From: Nanobdellota archaeon
GTDB lineage: Archaea > Nanobdellota > Nanobdellia > Woesearchaeales > B3-WOES
Reading direction: 5' to 3'
NCBI GenBank assembly: GCA_023131705.1
Contig: JAGLZG010000078.1
Coordinates: 1 to 35,990, forward strand
Length of the DNA stretch: 35,990 bases
Shown here: in pieces, positions 29,915 to 35,990 of the stretch
Layout of the letters: each line of letters begins with the position of its first letter
Numbering within the stretch: position 1 is the first letter of the stretch
Program-made: the position numbers and the translations under genes
The notes under the pieces: generated by a model
Told to the model about the DNA's origin: nothing
Database searches by the model: none
Seen by the model: only the letters and a program-made list of their open reading frames with translations

Positions 29915-30013
29915 TGAGGTTGTGTTCTTTTCTGTTGCTGCAATATTTTCTCTTTGTTCAATGGTTGAAAGAGCATCCTGATTGTGAAGTGTCAGGATGC
30001 TCTTTTTTTTTAT
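29915..30013 (+). ncRNA. Candidate ~100-nt small RNA or attenuated leader
   Basis: The promoter at 29880 and the terminator at 29968-30013 would yield an RNA of about 100 bases with a pyrimidine-rich first half (TCTTTTCTGTTGCTGC) and a strong 3' hairpin. There is no open frame with a ribosome site inside. It could be a free small RNA, or a leader whose terminator limits reading into the protease gene at 30039. Confidence 0.4.
29968..30013 (+). terminator. Strong rho-independent terminator before DUF2213 gene
   Basis: AAAGAGCATCCTGA (29968-29981) pairs perfectly with TCAGGATGCTCTTT (29992-30005) around a 10-base loop, with continuing T to 30010. It lies only about 25 bases before the start of the next gene. 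Confidence 0.9.
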
Positions 30014-30038
30014 ATAAATTTTCAGGAGATTCTCACAT

Positions 30039-31469
30039 ATGCCATTCCCCAATTTTCATGCTGCCAGAGTCAAGAGTCCAGATGCATTCCAGAATATTGT
30101 TGTCCTCAAGACTCTCCCAGATGGAGTCATGATCTATGGAGGGAAATTGAAGGGAGAAACCTCCTCAACTGCTCAGGCATACAGATTCCCAAAGTCCAAA
30201 TTCTCAGCAGAGCAAGCCAAATCATGGCTGAAGAGTCATGATATCAAAGTCACTCTCTTTGAGAAGGCAGAGAAGTCAGATCAGGATGATCTCCTCAGAT
30301 TTGACAGAGCTGTTCTCAGAGGCAAGGCTGAAGACACTCCAGAGGGATATGTCAGAGCTGATGCTGTTGTCACAAGGACTGGAGTATTGCTGTATCGAAA
30401 TAATGATGGATCAATCAGGAGAGAGCTGAGGCATCCAGATCATGTCTTTGAGGCTGCCTCCCTTGATTCCATGAAGATGATTCCAATCACCAATGGACAT
30501 CCAGCAACAAAGATTGTGAATGCAGACACTGCAAAGGAGCTCCAGATCGGCAACACTGGAGAGAACATCAGACCTGATGGAAAATTTGTCATGGCATCTC
30601 TTGTGATTACAGATGGACAGAGTGTTGATGATGTCAAGAAGGGAAAGAGTGAGCTCTCTCTGGGATATTATTCTGATCTGGTCAAGGAAGATGGAATCTA
30701 TGGAGGACAAAAATATGATCATGTCCAGACCAATATCAGATATAATCATCTGGCAATAGTTGACAGAGCAAGAGCTGGAGCAATGGCAGCTCTCAATCTT
30801 GATGAGAATGAATTTTTTGAGATAGAGAATGATGAGAATGATTTGTCAATAAATGATCCCAACCACAATCCAAAAGGAGGCAATATGCCTAAAATCAATA
30901 TTGATGGAATTGAATATGACTGTCCTCAAGAGGTCATAAATTCACATGGCAAGCAAGCTGCAAAGATTGTTGAGCTGGATGCTGCTGCTGTGACACAAAA
31001 GACAGAGCTTGACACTCTGCAGGCAAAGAATGATGAGCAGACAACCAAGATCACAGAGCTGGAAAAAGCAACAGCTGATGAGGCAATTCAGAAGGCTGTC
31101 AAGGCAAGAGTTGCTCTCATTGATGGTGCAAAGAAGGTGATCATAGATGAAGAGGAAGTCAAGAAGTTTGATTCCTTGACAAATGCTGATATTAAAAAGG
31201 CAGTGATCATCAAAAAGCACACTGACAAAGAAGGCAAGGTCAACATTGACCTTGAGGGAAAGTCTGATGATTATATCAATGCCAGATTTGATGCAATTGT
31301 TGAGGCTGCTCCTGTGAATGACAGTTCTGCTCATGCAGACAATACAAGAAAGATTCATGATGATAATGCAGATCATCAGGATGAAGCTGCCGATCAGGAA
31401 AAGTCTCAGAAAAAAATGGTAACTGATATGCAGGATGCATGGAAGGACAAGAAGGAAGAGAAAAAGTAA
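30039..31469 (+). CDS. DUF2213-type prohead protease fused to scaffold domain
   Basis: A 476-residue protein. Residues 1-80 form a small domain (NFHAARVKSPDAFQNIVVLK, RFPKSKFSAEQAKSWLKSHD) often found ahead of phage head proteases (XkdF-like). Residues 90-250 are the DUF2213 core: DTPEGYVRADAVVTRTGVLL, IPITNGHPATKIVN, KSELSLGYYSDLV and NIRYNHLAIVDRARAG, with Ser and His residues in the places expected for the protease. From about 283 the protein is helical and Lys/Glu-rich like a scaffold (TELDTLQAKNDEQTTKITEL). A ribosome site and ATG at 30885 lie in frame at the junction. ATG 30039 follows TCAGGAGATTCTCACAT. Confidence 0.85.
   Translation: MPFPNFHAARVKSPDAFQNIVVLKTLPDGVMIYGGKLKGETSSTAQAYRFPKSKFSAEQAKSWLKSHDIKVTLFEKAEKSDQDDLLRFDRAVLRGKAEDTPEGYVRADAVVTRTGVLLYRNNDGSIRRELRHPDHVFEAASLDSMKMIPITNGHPATKIVNADTAKELQIGNTGENIRPDGKFVMASLVITDGQSVDDVKKGKSELSLGYYSDLVKEDGIYGGQKYDHVQTNIRYNHLAIVDRARAGAMAALNLDENEFFEIENDENDLSINDPNHNPKGGNMPKINIDGIEYDCPQEVINSHGKQAAKIVELDAAAVTQKTELDTLQAKNDEQTTKITELEKATADEAIQKAVKARVALIDGAKKVIIDEEEVKKFDSLTNADIKKAVIIKKHTDKEGKVNIDLEGKSDDYINARFDAIVEAAPVNDSSAHADNTRKIHDDNADHQDEAADQEKSQKKMVTDMQDAWKDKKEEKK
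30885..31469 (+). CDS. Nested in-frame scaffold protein (internal start)
   Basis: Inside the protease gene AAAAGGAGG at 30871-30879 stands six bases from ATG 30885 in the same frame. It would give a 194-residue product: PKINIDGIEYDCPQEVINSH, a coiled-coil (AAAVTQKTELDTLQAKNDEQ), and an acidic/basic C-terminus ending in DMQDAWKDKKEEKK. Lambda C/Nu3 uses the same nested arrangement to make free scaffold in excess of protease. The start site strength is equal to that of true genes here. Confidence 0.65.
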   Translation: MPKINIDGIEYDCPQEVINSHGKQAAKIVELDAAAVTQKTELDTLQAKNDEQTTKITELEKATADEAIQKAVKARVALIDGAKKVIIDEEEVKKFDSLTNADIKKAVIIKKHTDKEGKVNIDLEGKSDDYINARFDAIVEAAPVNDSSAHADNTRKIHDDNADHQDEAADQEKSQKKMVTDMQDAWKDKKEEKK

Positions 31470-31543
31470 TTTACAAATAACAACAGGCAAAAACTAAGGA
31501 ATATATCATTTAATTTTTTTAACCTCAATTATTGGAGGAAAAT

Positions 31544-32287
31544 ATGAGTCAAACAGCTTACAACAGGAATCTCAATCCATCTTTTGCAGGGATGAAGGCT
31601 GATTCCAGATTTGACACTGTTGAGAGCTTCATTGCTGGTGTAGCAATTGCATTTGGGCTGGGAGTGTCTGGTGAAAAAGGAGAGACAAGGCTGGTTGTCA
31701 TTCCAAAAAATGATAATGCAAAGCTGGTCTTTGATGCAGACTTTGTGGATGGCAATGCAATCAATGGCAAGGTCAATGGAGTTGACTGGATAGAGGTTGA
31801 TTGGGACACTGACCATGACACAACTGCTGCTGCTCTGGCAGCTGAGATCAACAGCATGGCTGGAGTCACTTGCATCCTTGATCCATTGGATGCATCAAAT
31901 AAAACATATCTCATTGAGACTGTTGGACAGGATGCATCTGTCACAGACGTTGCTGTCACAGGAGGAATCTCTCAGGCTGGGAGCACTGTGACATATTCAG
32001 CAGATGATGAGTTCAGAGGAATTGCTATAACAACAGGAGCAAAGGAGCAAATCCTCTTGACAGGAGTGACAGAGTACAAAGCGAATGAAGCTGTCTCAGT
32101 GCTCAGGAGAGGGATGGCATGGGCAGAAACATCAAAGGCTGTCACAGCTGATGATGATGCATATGTTGACATGGATCAGAATGGAAAATTCACAAATGTC
32201 TCAACTGATAACATGACAACAGGAGGAAAATTCAGATCAAGTGTTGCAGCTGCTGGACTTGCATTGCTTGAGCTCAATATCCCTTAA
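31544..32287 (+). CDS. Head decoration-like protein with inserted domain
   Basis: A 247-residue protein between scaffold and major capsid genes. The N-terminal part (FDTVESFIAGVAIAFGLGVS) and the region from about 155 (DEFRGIAITTGAKEQILLTG, AVSVLRRGMAWAETSKAVTA, ending SSVAAAGLALLELNIP) match the small 'structural cement/decoration' proteins coded next to DUF2184 capsids. Between them, residues 61-152 are an extra domain nearly the same as that in the baseplate J protein. ATG 31544 follows TTGGAGGAAAAT; the in-frame TTG at 31532 lies inside the ribosome site. The extra domain would probably be exposed on the capsid. Confidence 0.75.
   Translation: MSQTAYNRNLNPSFAGMKADSRFDTVESFIAGVAIAFGLGVSGEKGETRLVVIPKNDNAKLVFDADFVDGNAINGKVNGVDWIEVDWDTDHDTTAAALAAEINSMAGVTCILDPLDASNKTYLIETVGQDASVTDVAVTGGISQAGSTVTYSADDEFRGIAITTGAKEQILLTGVTEYKANEAVSVLRRGMAWAETSKAVTADDDAYVDMDQNGKFTNVSTDNMTTGGKFRSSVAAAGLALLELNIP
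31724..32000 (+). repeat. Inserted domain, copy 2 (in head decoration-like gene)
   Basis: Encodes LVFDADFVDGNAINGKVNGV through VTGGISQAGSTVT. It aligns without large gaps to residues 321-409 of the baseplate J protein, with over half of positions identical by eye. The flanking decoration protein text reads continuously across the insertion. Confidence 0.8.
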
Positions 32288-32363
32288 TCAATGGCAATTA
32301 ATCAGGTTATAATAATTGACAAAGAAAAATAATAAAATTTTAACTTAAAAAATGGGAGACATT

Positions 32364-33323
32364 ATGAAAGAAATTGTCAAAGCATTGAATCTGGATGCCA
32401 ATGAGTCCATCTTTTTTGCAAGAGAGCTTGAGCATATCAAAGCGACTGCATATGACATCCGTTATCCTCAATTCAAAGCAACAGTTCTGATTCCTGTGTC
32501 TGGTGAAGCTGGCTCAGGAGCAAATTCCATCACATATGAGCAATATGATATGGTTGGAATGGCAAAAATCATTGCTGATTATGCTGATGATCTGCCAAGA
32601 GCAGATGTCAAGGGAAAGGAATTCACAACTCCAGTGAGAGGGATTGGGAATTCTTTTGGATATAGCCTTCAGGATGTGAGAGCATCTGCAAAGGCTGGCA
32701 AGAATCTCCCCAACAGGAAAGCTCTTGCTGCAAGGAAAGCAAATGATCAGGAAGTCAATGACATTGCATGGTATGGCAATCCTGCTCTTCCAAAATATGC
32801 TGGCTTGACTGGCATGATCTACAATCCAAATATCACAGTGAGCACTGTCCCGACCAGATCGGGCAGGACAAGCTGGATCACTGACGCAAAGACTCCAGAT
32901 GAGATTCTTGCTGATCTCAATGAGATTGTTGGAGACATTGTTGACTTGACAAAGGGAGTGGAAGAGCCAAATACCGTCCTGCTTCCTTATCTGGAATATA
33001 CACATATTGCAAGCACTCCAAGAAGTGCAAACAGTGACACAACTATTCTGAAATATTTTCTGGAAAACAATCCTTACATTGACAGAGTTGAGCCTCTCAA
33101 TGAGCTGAAGGCTGTTGATCCAAAGCCTTCTGGCTCAGGAGCTGCCAATCTGCTTATATGTTACAGACGTGATCCAATGAATCTCACTCTTGAGATTCCT
33201 CAGCCATATGAGCAGCTCCCTGTCCAAGAGAGAGGTCTGGAATATGTTGTTCCATGTCACAGCAGATGTGGAGGAGTTATCATATACTATCCTCTGTCAG
33301 TTGCGATATATGAAGGAATTTAA
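32364..33323 (+). CDS. Major capsid protein, DUF2184-like
   Basis: A 319-residue protein with the DUF2184 capsid pattern: ARELEHIKATAYDIRYPQFK near the start, ITYEQYDMVGMAKIIADYAD, FGYSLQDVRASAKAGKNLPN followed by ALAARKANDQEVNDIAWYGN, then TVLLPYLEYTHIASTPRSAN and a C-terminal CGGVIIYYPLSVAIYEGI. These proteins take the HK97 capsid fold. ATG 32364 is preferred because GGGAG is five bases upstream; an ATG at 32352 overlaps that site. The gene is followed by a terminator, as expected for a highly expressed product. Confidence 0.9.
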   Translation: MKEIVKALNLDANESIFFARELEHIKATAYDIRYPQFKATVLIPVSGEAGSGANSITYEQYDMVGMAKIIADYADDLPRADVKGKEFTTPVRGIGNSFGYSLQDVRASAKAGKNLPNRKALAARKANDQEVNDIAWYGNPALPKYAGLTGMIYNPNITVSTVPTRSGRTSWITDAKTPDEILADLNEIVGDIVDLTKGVEEPNTVLLPYLEYTHIASTPRSANSDTTILKYFLENNPYIDRVEPLNELKAVDPKPSGSGAANLLICYRRDPMNLTLEIPQPYEQLPVQERGLEYVVPCHSRCGGVIIYYPLSVAIYEGI

Positions 33324-33331
33324 AAGCGGAT

Positions 33332-33346
33332 AGAATACAACCTCAC
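33332..33346 (+). promoter_or_regulatory. Isolated copy of the AGAxTACAACCTCAC element
   Basis: AGAATACAACCTCAC lies nine bases after the capsid gene stop, before the terminator. It differs from the 14-bp repeat at 25475 by one added A. It may be a site for the same protein. Confidence 0.5.
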
Positions 33347-33369
33347 AACCTTCTTTTTTATAATAAATG

Positions 33370-33406
33370 AGGCAGGGCAGTCTGTTCTGTCCTGCCTTGA
33401 TTTTTT
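33370..33406 (+). terminator. Rho-independent terminator after capsid gene
   Basis: AGGCAGGGCAG (33370-33380) pairs with CTGTCCTGCCT (33387-33397), 11 bp with one G-U, 6-base loop, then TGATTTTTT. It may reduce expression of the genes after the capsid. Confidence 0.85.
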
Positions 33407-33431
33407 CATATCTTAATTAAAGGGGAGTTTT

Positions 33432-33806
33432 ATGATTACTATTTACAGCAAGAGAACAAATGTCAGGAAGATTGCTGGCATTTTTATTATGCCAGCTGCC
33501 AATATATTGACTGAGGAAAACGCAAAGAAGATCATGGCATCTCCAGACTTCAAAGAGGACAAGCTGATCAATGTCCTGACAGCAGGGAATAAGGGAAGCA
33601 AGCCAGTCTCTGATGTTGATGATATTGATGGAGCTTCCATGACTGCAAAAGAATTGATCAAAGCACTCAAGGGAGTGTTCAGTGTCAAGAAGCTCAATGA
33701 GCTGAGAGAGGAAGAGGAGAGAGTCAGTGTCCTCAATGCAATTGACAAAAGGATTGCAGAGATTGAAGAGGACAGAGAAAACAGAGACTCAGAAGATTCA
33801 GACTAA
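33432..33806 (+). CDS. Hypothetical head-region protein (124 aa)
   Basis: ATG 33432 follows TTAAAGGGGAG. The product has a beta-rich start (ITIYSKRTNVRKIAGIFIMP) and a C-terminal helical, acidic part (SVKKLNELREEEERVSVLNA). It stands between capsid and connector genes, where phages often keep a head fibre, a cement or a small assembly factor. Not recognised. Confidence 0.6.
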   Translation: MITIYSKRTNVRKIAGIFIMPAANILTEENAKKIMASPDFKEDKLINVLTAGNKGSKPVSDVDDIDGASMTAKELIKALKGVFSVKKLNELREEEERVSVLNAIDKRIAEIEEDRENRDSEDSD

Positions 33807-33821
33807 AATCAAAGGCATATA

Positions 33822-34184
33822 ATGCCAATTAATACAGCAAAAAATATCATAATACTTAGAGCTCCAGCATATGCATCAGAGCCGAGACTTGATGATCTCA
33901 TTGCTCTGGCAGAGCTGGAGCTCAGTCAACCTGTATTTGGAGACAAATACAACACAGCTGTTGCACTTAAAGTCCTGCATATGCTTACAAAAGAGAATAC
34001 TGGAGGAGCTGCTGGAGCAATTGCTTCTGAAAAAGAGGGAGACCTTGCCAGATCGTATCACAAGTCTGGAGATGAGACTGATCTGGGATCAACAGGATAT
34101 GGACAGGAGCTCAAGAAGCTGATCAATAATTGTGTATTTGCTCCAAGAACAAACAGGATGGGAAGCAGTGATCAGTTATCATGA
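33822..34184 (+). CDS. DUF4054-like head-tail connector
   Basis: A 120-residue helical protein: APAYASEPRLDDLIALAELE, then YNTAVALKVLHMLTKENTGG and AIASEKEGDLARSYHKSGDE with DLGSTGYGQELKKLINNCVF. This 'A...hhhL...' text with a SEKEGDLARSY core is the hallmark of DUF4054 and gp6-like adaptors that extend the portal. The ribosome site is weak (AAAGGCATATA). It ends in an ATGA overlap with the next gene. Confidence 0.8.
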   Translation: MPINTAKNIIILRAPAYASEPRLDDLIALAELELSQPVFGDKYNTAVALKVLHMLTKENTGGAAGAIASEKEGDLARSYHKSGDETDLGSTGYGQELKKLINNCVFAPRTNRMGSSDQLS

Positions 34185-34666
34185 CAGTCAGGGACATTGA
34201 CAGAGGCTGGGACAGGATCAAGAGGGAAGTCAAAAAGCTGGATGGAGCATATACAAAGATAGGACTTCCTGAGAATGCACAAGTTGGACAGCCTCAGAGC
34301 ATTGGATCAGGACATCCTCCAGCAGACCAGATGAGTGATTTGGTTGTGATTGGAGCTGTCCATGAATACGGTTCAAAGATAGTCCCTGAGAGATCATTTC
34401 TCAGATCGACAACTGATGAGCAGAGAGTGAAAATTGCCAGATTGCAGGACAAAGCACTTGACAAGATGTATCTGGGAGAGATTAATGCAAAAACAGCAAT
34501 TGGATTGTTGGGAGAATTCATGACAACAAAAGTCAAGCAGAAGATTGTTGCTCTCAAATTCCCTCCTCTGGCTGCAATTACAAAGAAGAGGAAGGGGAGC
34601 ACTAATCCTCTGATTGACACAGGACAGATGCTCCAGTCAATTCAGCATATTGAGGTCATGAAATAA
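34181..34666 (+). CDS. Tail completion/head-tail joining protein
   Basis: A 161-residue protein with VVIGAVHEYGSKIVPERSFL followed by RSTTDEQ and, near the end, FPPLAAITKKRKGSTNPLID with TGQMLQSI. These strings are typical of HK97 gp10/Mu gpG-like joining proteins that terminate the tail tube or connect it to the head. It begins in an ATGA overlap and ends in a TAATG overlap with the next gene, in the usual connector block. Confidence 0.8.
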   Translation: MTVRDIDRGWDRIKREVKKLDGAYTKIGLPENAQVGQPQSIGSGHPPADQMSDLVVIGAVHEYGSKIVPERSFLRSTTDEQRVKIARLQDKALDKMYLGEINAKTAIGLLGEFMTTKVKQKIVALKFPPLAAITKKRKGSTNPLIDTGQMLQSIQHIEVMK

Positions 34667-35010
34667 TGATCCCAAGACAGACATTGACAGTCAAGAGAGT
34701 CGCAGCTGGCTCATATGTGCTGGGAATATATCAGGAGGGAGCAGAGAGTGAATTCACAATCAGGGCAAGTGTTCAGCCATTAAAAGCAAATGAGATGGAG
34801 TTGCTGCCTGATGAGAGGAGACAGTCTGAAGCTTACCGACTTTATACAGACACTCCTCTCCAGACAGCAAAGGAAGGGAAGAAAGGCTCTCCAGAGACAG
34901 TGAATGCAGACAAGGTGATCATATATGGAGATACATTTGAAGTCTATTCAGTTGGGACATGGCAGAATCAGATAATAAATCACTACAAAATCATAGTTTT
35001 TAAAATTTAA
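34666..35010 (+). CDS. Head closure/minor tail connector-like protein
   Basis: A 114-residue beta-rich protein: IPRQTLTVKRVAAGSYVLGI, TIRASVQPLKANEMELLPDE, RRQSEAYRLYTDTPLQTAKE and VIIYGDTFEVYSVGTWQNQI, ending HYKIIVF. The pattern matches small 'head closure' proteins of phages (HI1506/gp16-like fold). It starts on the last base of the preceding TAA. Family placement is from this pattern plus the neighbours. Confidence 0.65.
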   Translation: MIPRQTLTVKRVAAGSYVLGIYQEGAESEFTIRASVQPLKANEMELLPDERRQSEAYRLYTDTPLQTAKEGKKGSPETVNADKVIIYGDTFEVYSVGTWQNQIINHYKIIVFKI

Positions 35011-35025
35011 CAGAAGGAGAATATC

Positions 35026-35418
35026 ATGGTATTAGAAACCGATCCCAGAAATGATATGCTTGATGGTCTGGTTGATAATGTTGACGAAGGATCAGGGACT
35101 ACTGAGGGAGTCCTTGTCATTGGGACAACAGGCATGGCAACAACTCTGGTCACTATTCCATTAAATAATCCAGCATTTGATGCTGCTGCTGCTGGATCAG
35201 TTGCAATGGATGTCACTCCAGAGCCTGAAGAGGATGCGGTGGCAACAGGAGTTGCAGCTGCCTTTGAGATTCAGGACAGGGATGCAACAAAGATCATGAG
35301 TGGATCAGTTGGGACAACTGGCAAGGACTTGAATCTGAATTCAGTCAACATTGAAACTGGAGTCCCTGTGAAGATCACAGCAGCAACAATCACACAACCA
35401 GCTGGGAGTCCTGCATAA
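35026..35418 (+). CDS. Hypothetical structural protein (130 aa)
   Basis: ATG 35026 follows GAAGGAGAATATC. The product is rich in Gly, Val, Ala and Asp (GSGTTEGVLVIGTTGMATTL, DAAAAGSVAMDVTPEPEEDA) and has a beta-rich C-terminus (NSVNIETGVPVKITAATITQ). This looks like a virion protein, perhaps an Ig-like or tail-associated piece. Not recognised. A hairpin follows. Confidence 0.55.
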   Translation: MVLETDPRNDMLDGLVDNVDEGSGTTEGVLVIGTTGMATTLVTIPLNNPAFDAAAAGSVAMDVTPEPEEDAVATGVAAAFEIQDRDATKIMSGSVGTTGKDLNLNSVNIETGVPVKITAATITQPAGSPA

Positions 35419-35436
35419 TAAATCATTGTAAGTGAA

Positions 35437-35475
35437 ACAGGGAGCAGGATGTCTCAGGATGTCAATGCTCCCTGT
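35437..35475 (+). terminator. Hairpin with perfect 10-bp stem, no T-run
   Basis: ACAGGGAGCA (35437-35446) and TGCTCCCTGT (35466-35475) enclose a 19-base loop holding GGATGT twice. There is no poly-T tail, so it may be an RNA stability element or weak terminator. Confidence 0.45.
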
Positions 35476-35486
35476 ATTGACTAATT

Positions 35487-35990
35487 ATGAAAATTATTTA
35501 CCCAGAATTTGAGAAAAAAAAAGAGATCGACATTGAGGAGATCAATGACTCCTCTTTCAAGGCATCATTCAACTCAATCAGTGAGGTTGAGATAGGTGAT
35601 CCTGACTCTCCTGATTTCATTCCTGAGATTAAGGTCAAGAAATGGAATGATACATTCCTCAAGATAAAATTCCCCTCCAGCAAGAAGCTCAATCCTGTGA
35701 AGGTCAAAAAGGAGGGCAAGCTCAAAAAAGTATACTGGAGAGATGAGATTGATGAGATTGATCTTGCCTTTTATCCAAAGAGTCCCTCAAAGCAATTTGA
35801 ATTTGGCTCATTGGAATTTGAGTTGATATATGGAAAAAAACCAGATTCCAATGTGATCATCCTGCCAATAGAGTCCAAAGGGCTCAGATATATCAAGCAG
35901 ATTCCTTTTGATCAGCAGAGCCTGTCCCCAGAGGATCAGGGAAGAATTGTGACCAGAGATGAGCTCAAGGGATATGATGCTGCTGGGAAA
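35487..35990 (+). CDS. Hypothetical protein, 3' end outside window
   Basis: ATG 35487 opens a frame that continues past the window end (168 codons seen). The text (KIIYPEFEKKKEIDIEEIND, then FIPEIKVKKWNDTFLKIKFP, FEFGSLEFELIYGKKPDSNV, KGLRYIKQIPFD) is beta-rich and is similar in style to an uncharacterised protein type found in environmental phage genomes. No ribosome site of the usual strength is upstream. It would lie between the connectors and the tail genes. Function unknown. Confidence 0.65.
   Translation, partial: MKIIYPEFEKKKEIDIEEINDSSFKASFNSISEVEIGDPDSPDFIPEIKVKKWNDTFLKIKFPSSKKLNPVKVKKEGKLKKVYWRDEIDEIDLAFYPKSPSKQFEFGSLEFELIYGKKPDSNVIILPIESKGLRYIKQIPFDQQSLSPEDQGRIVTRDELKGYDAAGK

Noticed and set aside
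32308-32313. TATAAT before the capsid gene
   Set aside because: No acceptable -35 at the right distance; could be chance in an A/T-rich spacer.
1-35990. tRNA genes, CRISPR arrays, insertion sequences, integrase and att sites
   Set aside because: No cloverleaf with a TTCRA arm, no regular spaced repeats, no transposase or recombinase motifs were found by reading either strand.

Overview
The window is part of the genome of a tailed double-stranded DNA bacteriophage, most likely a contractile-tailed (myovirus-type) phage. Every supported gene is on the + strand, genes are densely packed with many ATGA or TAATG overlaps, and tail, lysis, replication and head genes follow each other as functional blocks. 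Gene starts carry strong Shine-Dalgarno sequences of the AAAGGAGG type, and several promoters resemble bacterial sigma-70 promoters, so the host is a bacterium. A Gram-negative host is my inference, from the Mu/HI1409-like head and baseplate proteins and the lysis cassette. No integrase, tRNA, CRISPR array or insertion sequence was seen. Except for a few short segments the DNA is strikingly poor in CpG, and it uses GGA for Gly and AGA/AGG for Arg.

Layout. (1) 1-8188, baseplate and fibres: the end of a hub-like protein, a Gp138/Mu gp45-like spike, a gp25/W-like protein, a baseplate J protein enlarged by inserted domains, a 1155-residue glycine-rich repeat fibre, a DUF2612-like tail protein and a second fibre whose distal half looks exchanged. 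(2) 8246-9869, lysis: a one-span holin-like protein, an M15-type peptidase and a patatin-like phospholipase, closed by a strong terminator. (3) 10038-25474, early/middle region: promoters at 10038, 13293, 15006 and 16890 drive many small proteins together with a Topo VI-A-like (mini-A type) protein, a DUF932-like protein, a DEDD exonuclease, a conserved 'KMAKKR' phage protein, a replisome organiser, RusA, an HhH-GPD glycosylase-like protein, a MazG-like protein and a PD-(D/E)XK nuclease. (4) 25475-35990, packaging and head: tandem 14-bp repeats, small and large terminase, a DUF1073-type portal, an SPP1 gp7/Mu F-like protein, a DUF2213-type protease with a nested scaffold, a decoration-like protein, a DUF2184-type major capsid protein, head-tail connectors, and an unknown protein cut by the window end.

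How it fits together: the early genes provide replication, recombination and nucleotide housekeeping, the head block builds and fills the capsid, the baseplate block builds the host-contact apparatus, and the three-gene lysis block releases progeny. The most notable observations are: one domain of about 90 residues inserted into two unrelated structural proteins (baseplate J and the head decoration-like protein); a patatin phospholipase inside the lysis cassette; a CpG-rich two-gene island; a start-less but coding-like frame after the TGA at 16123; RusA overlapping another frame by about 200 nt; a promoter-terminator pair that could make a roughly 100-nt RNA; and a recurrent intergenic AACCTCA motif that forms three tandem repeats just before the terminase genes. 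All calls rest on reading the sequence; no database search was run.
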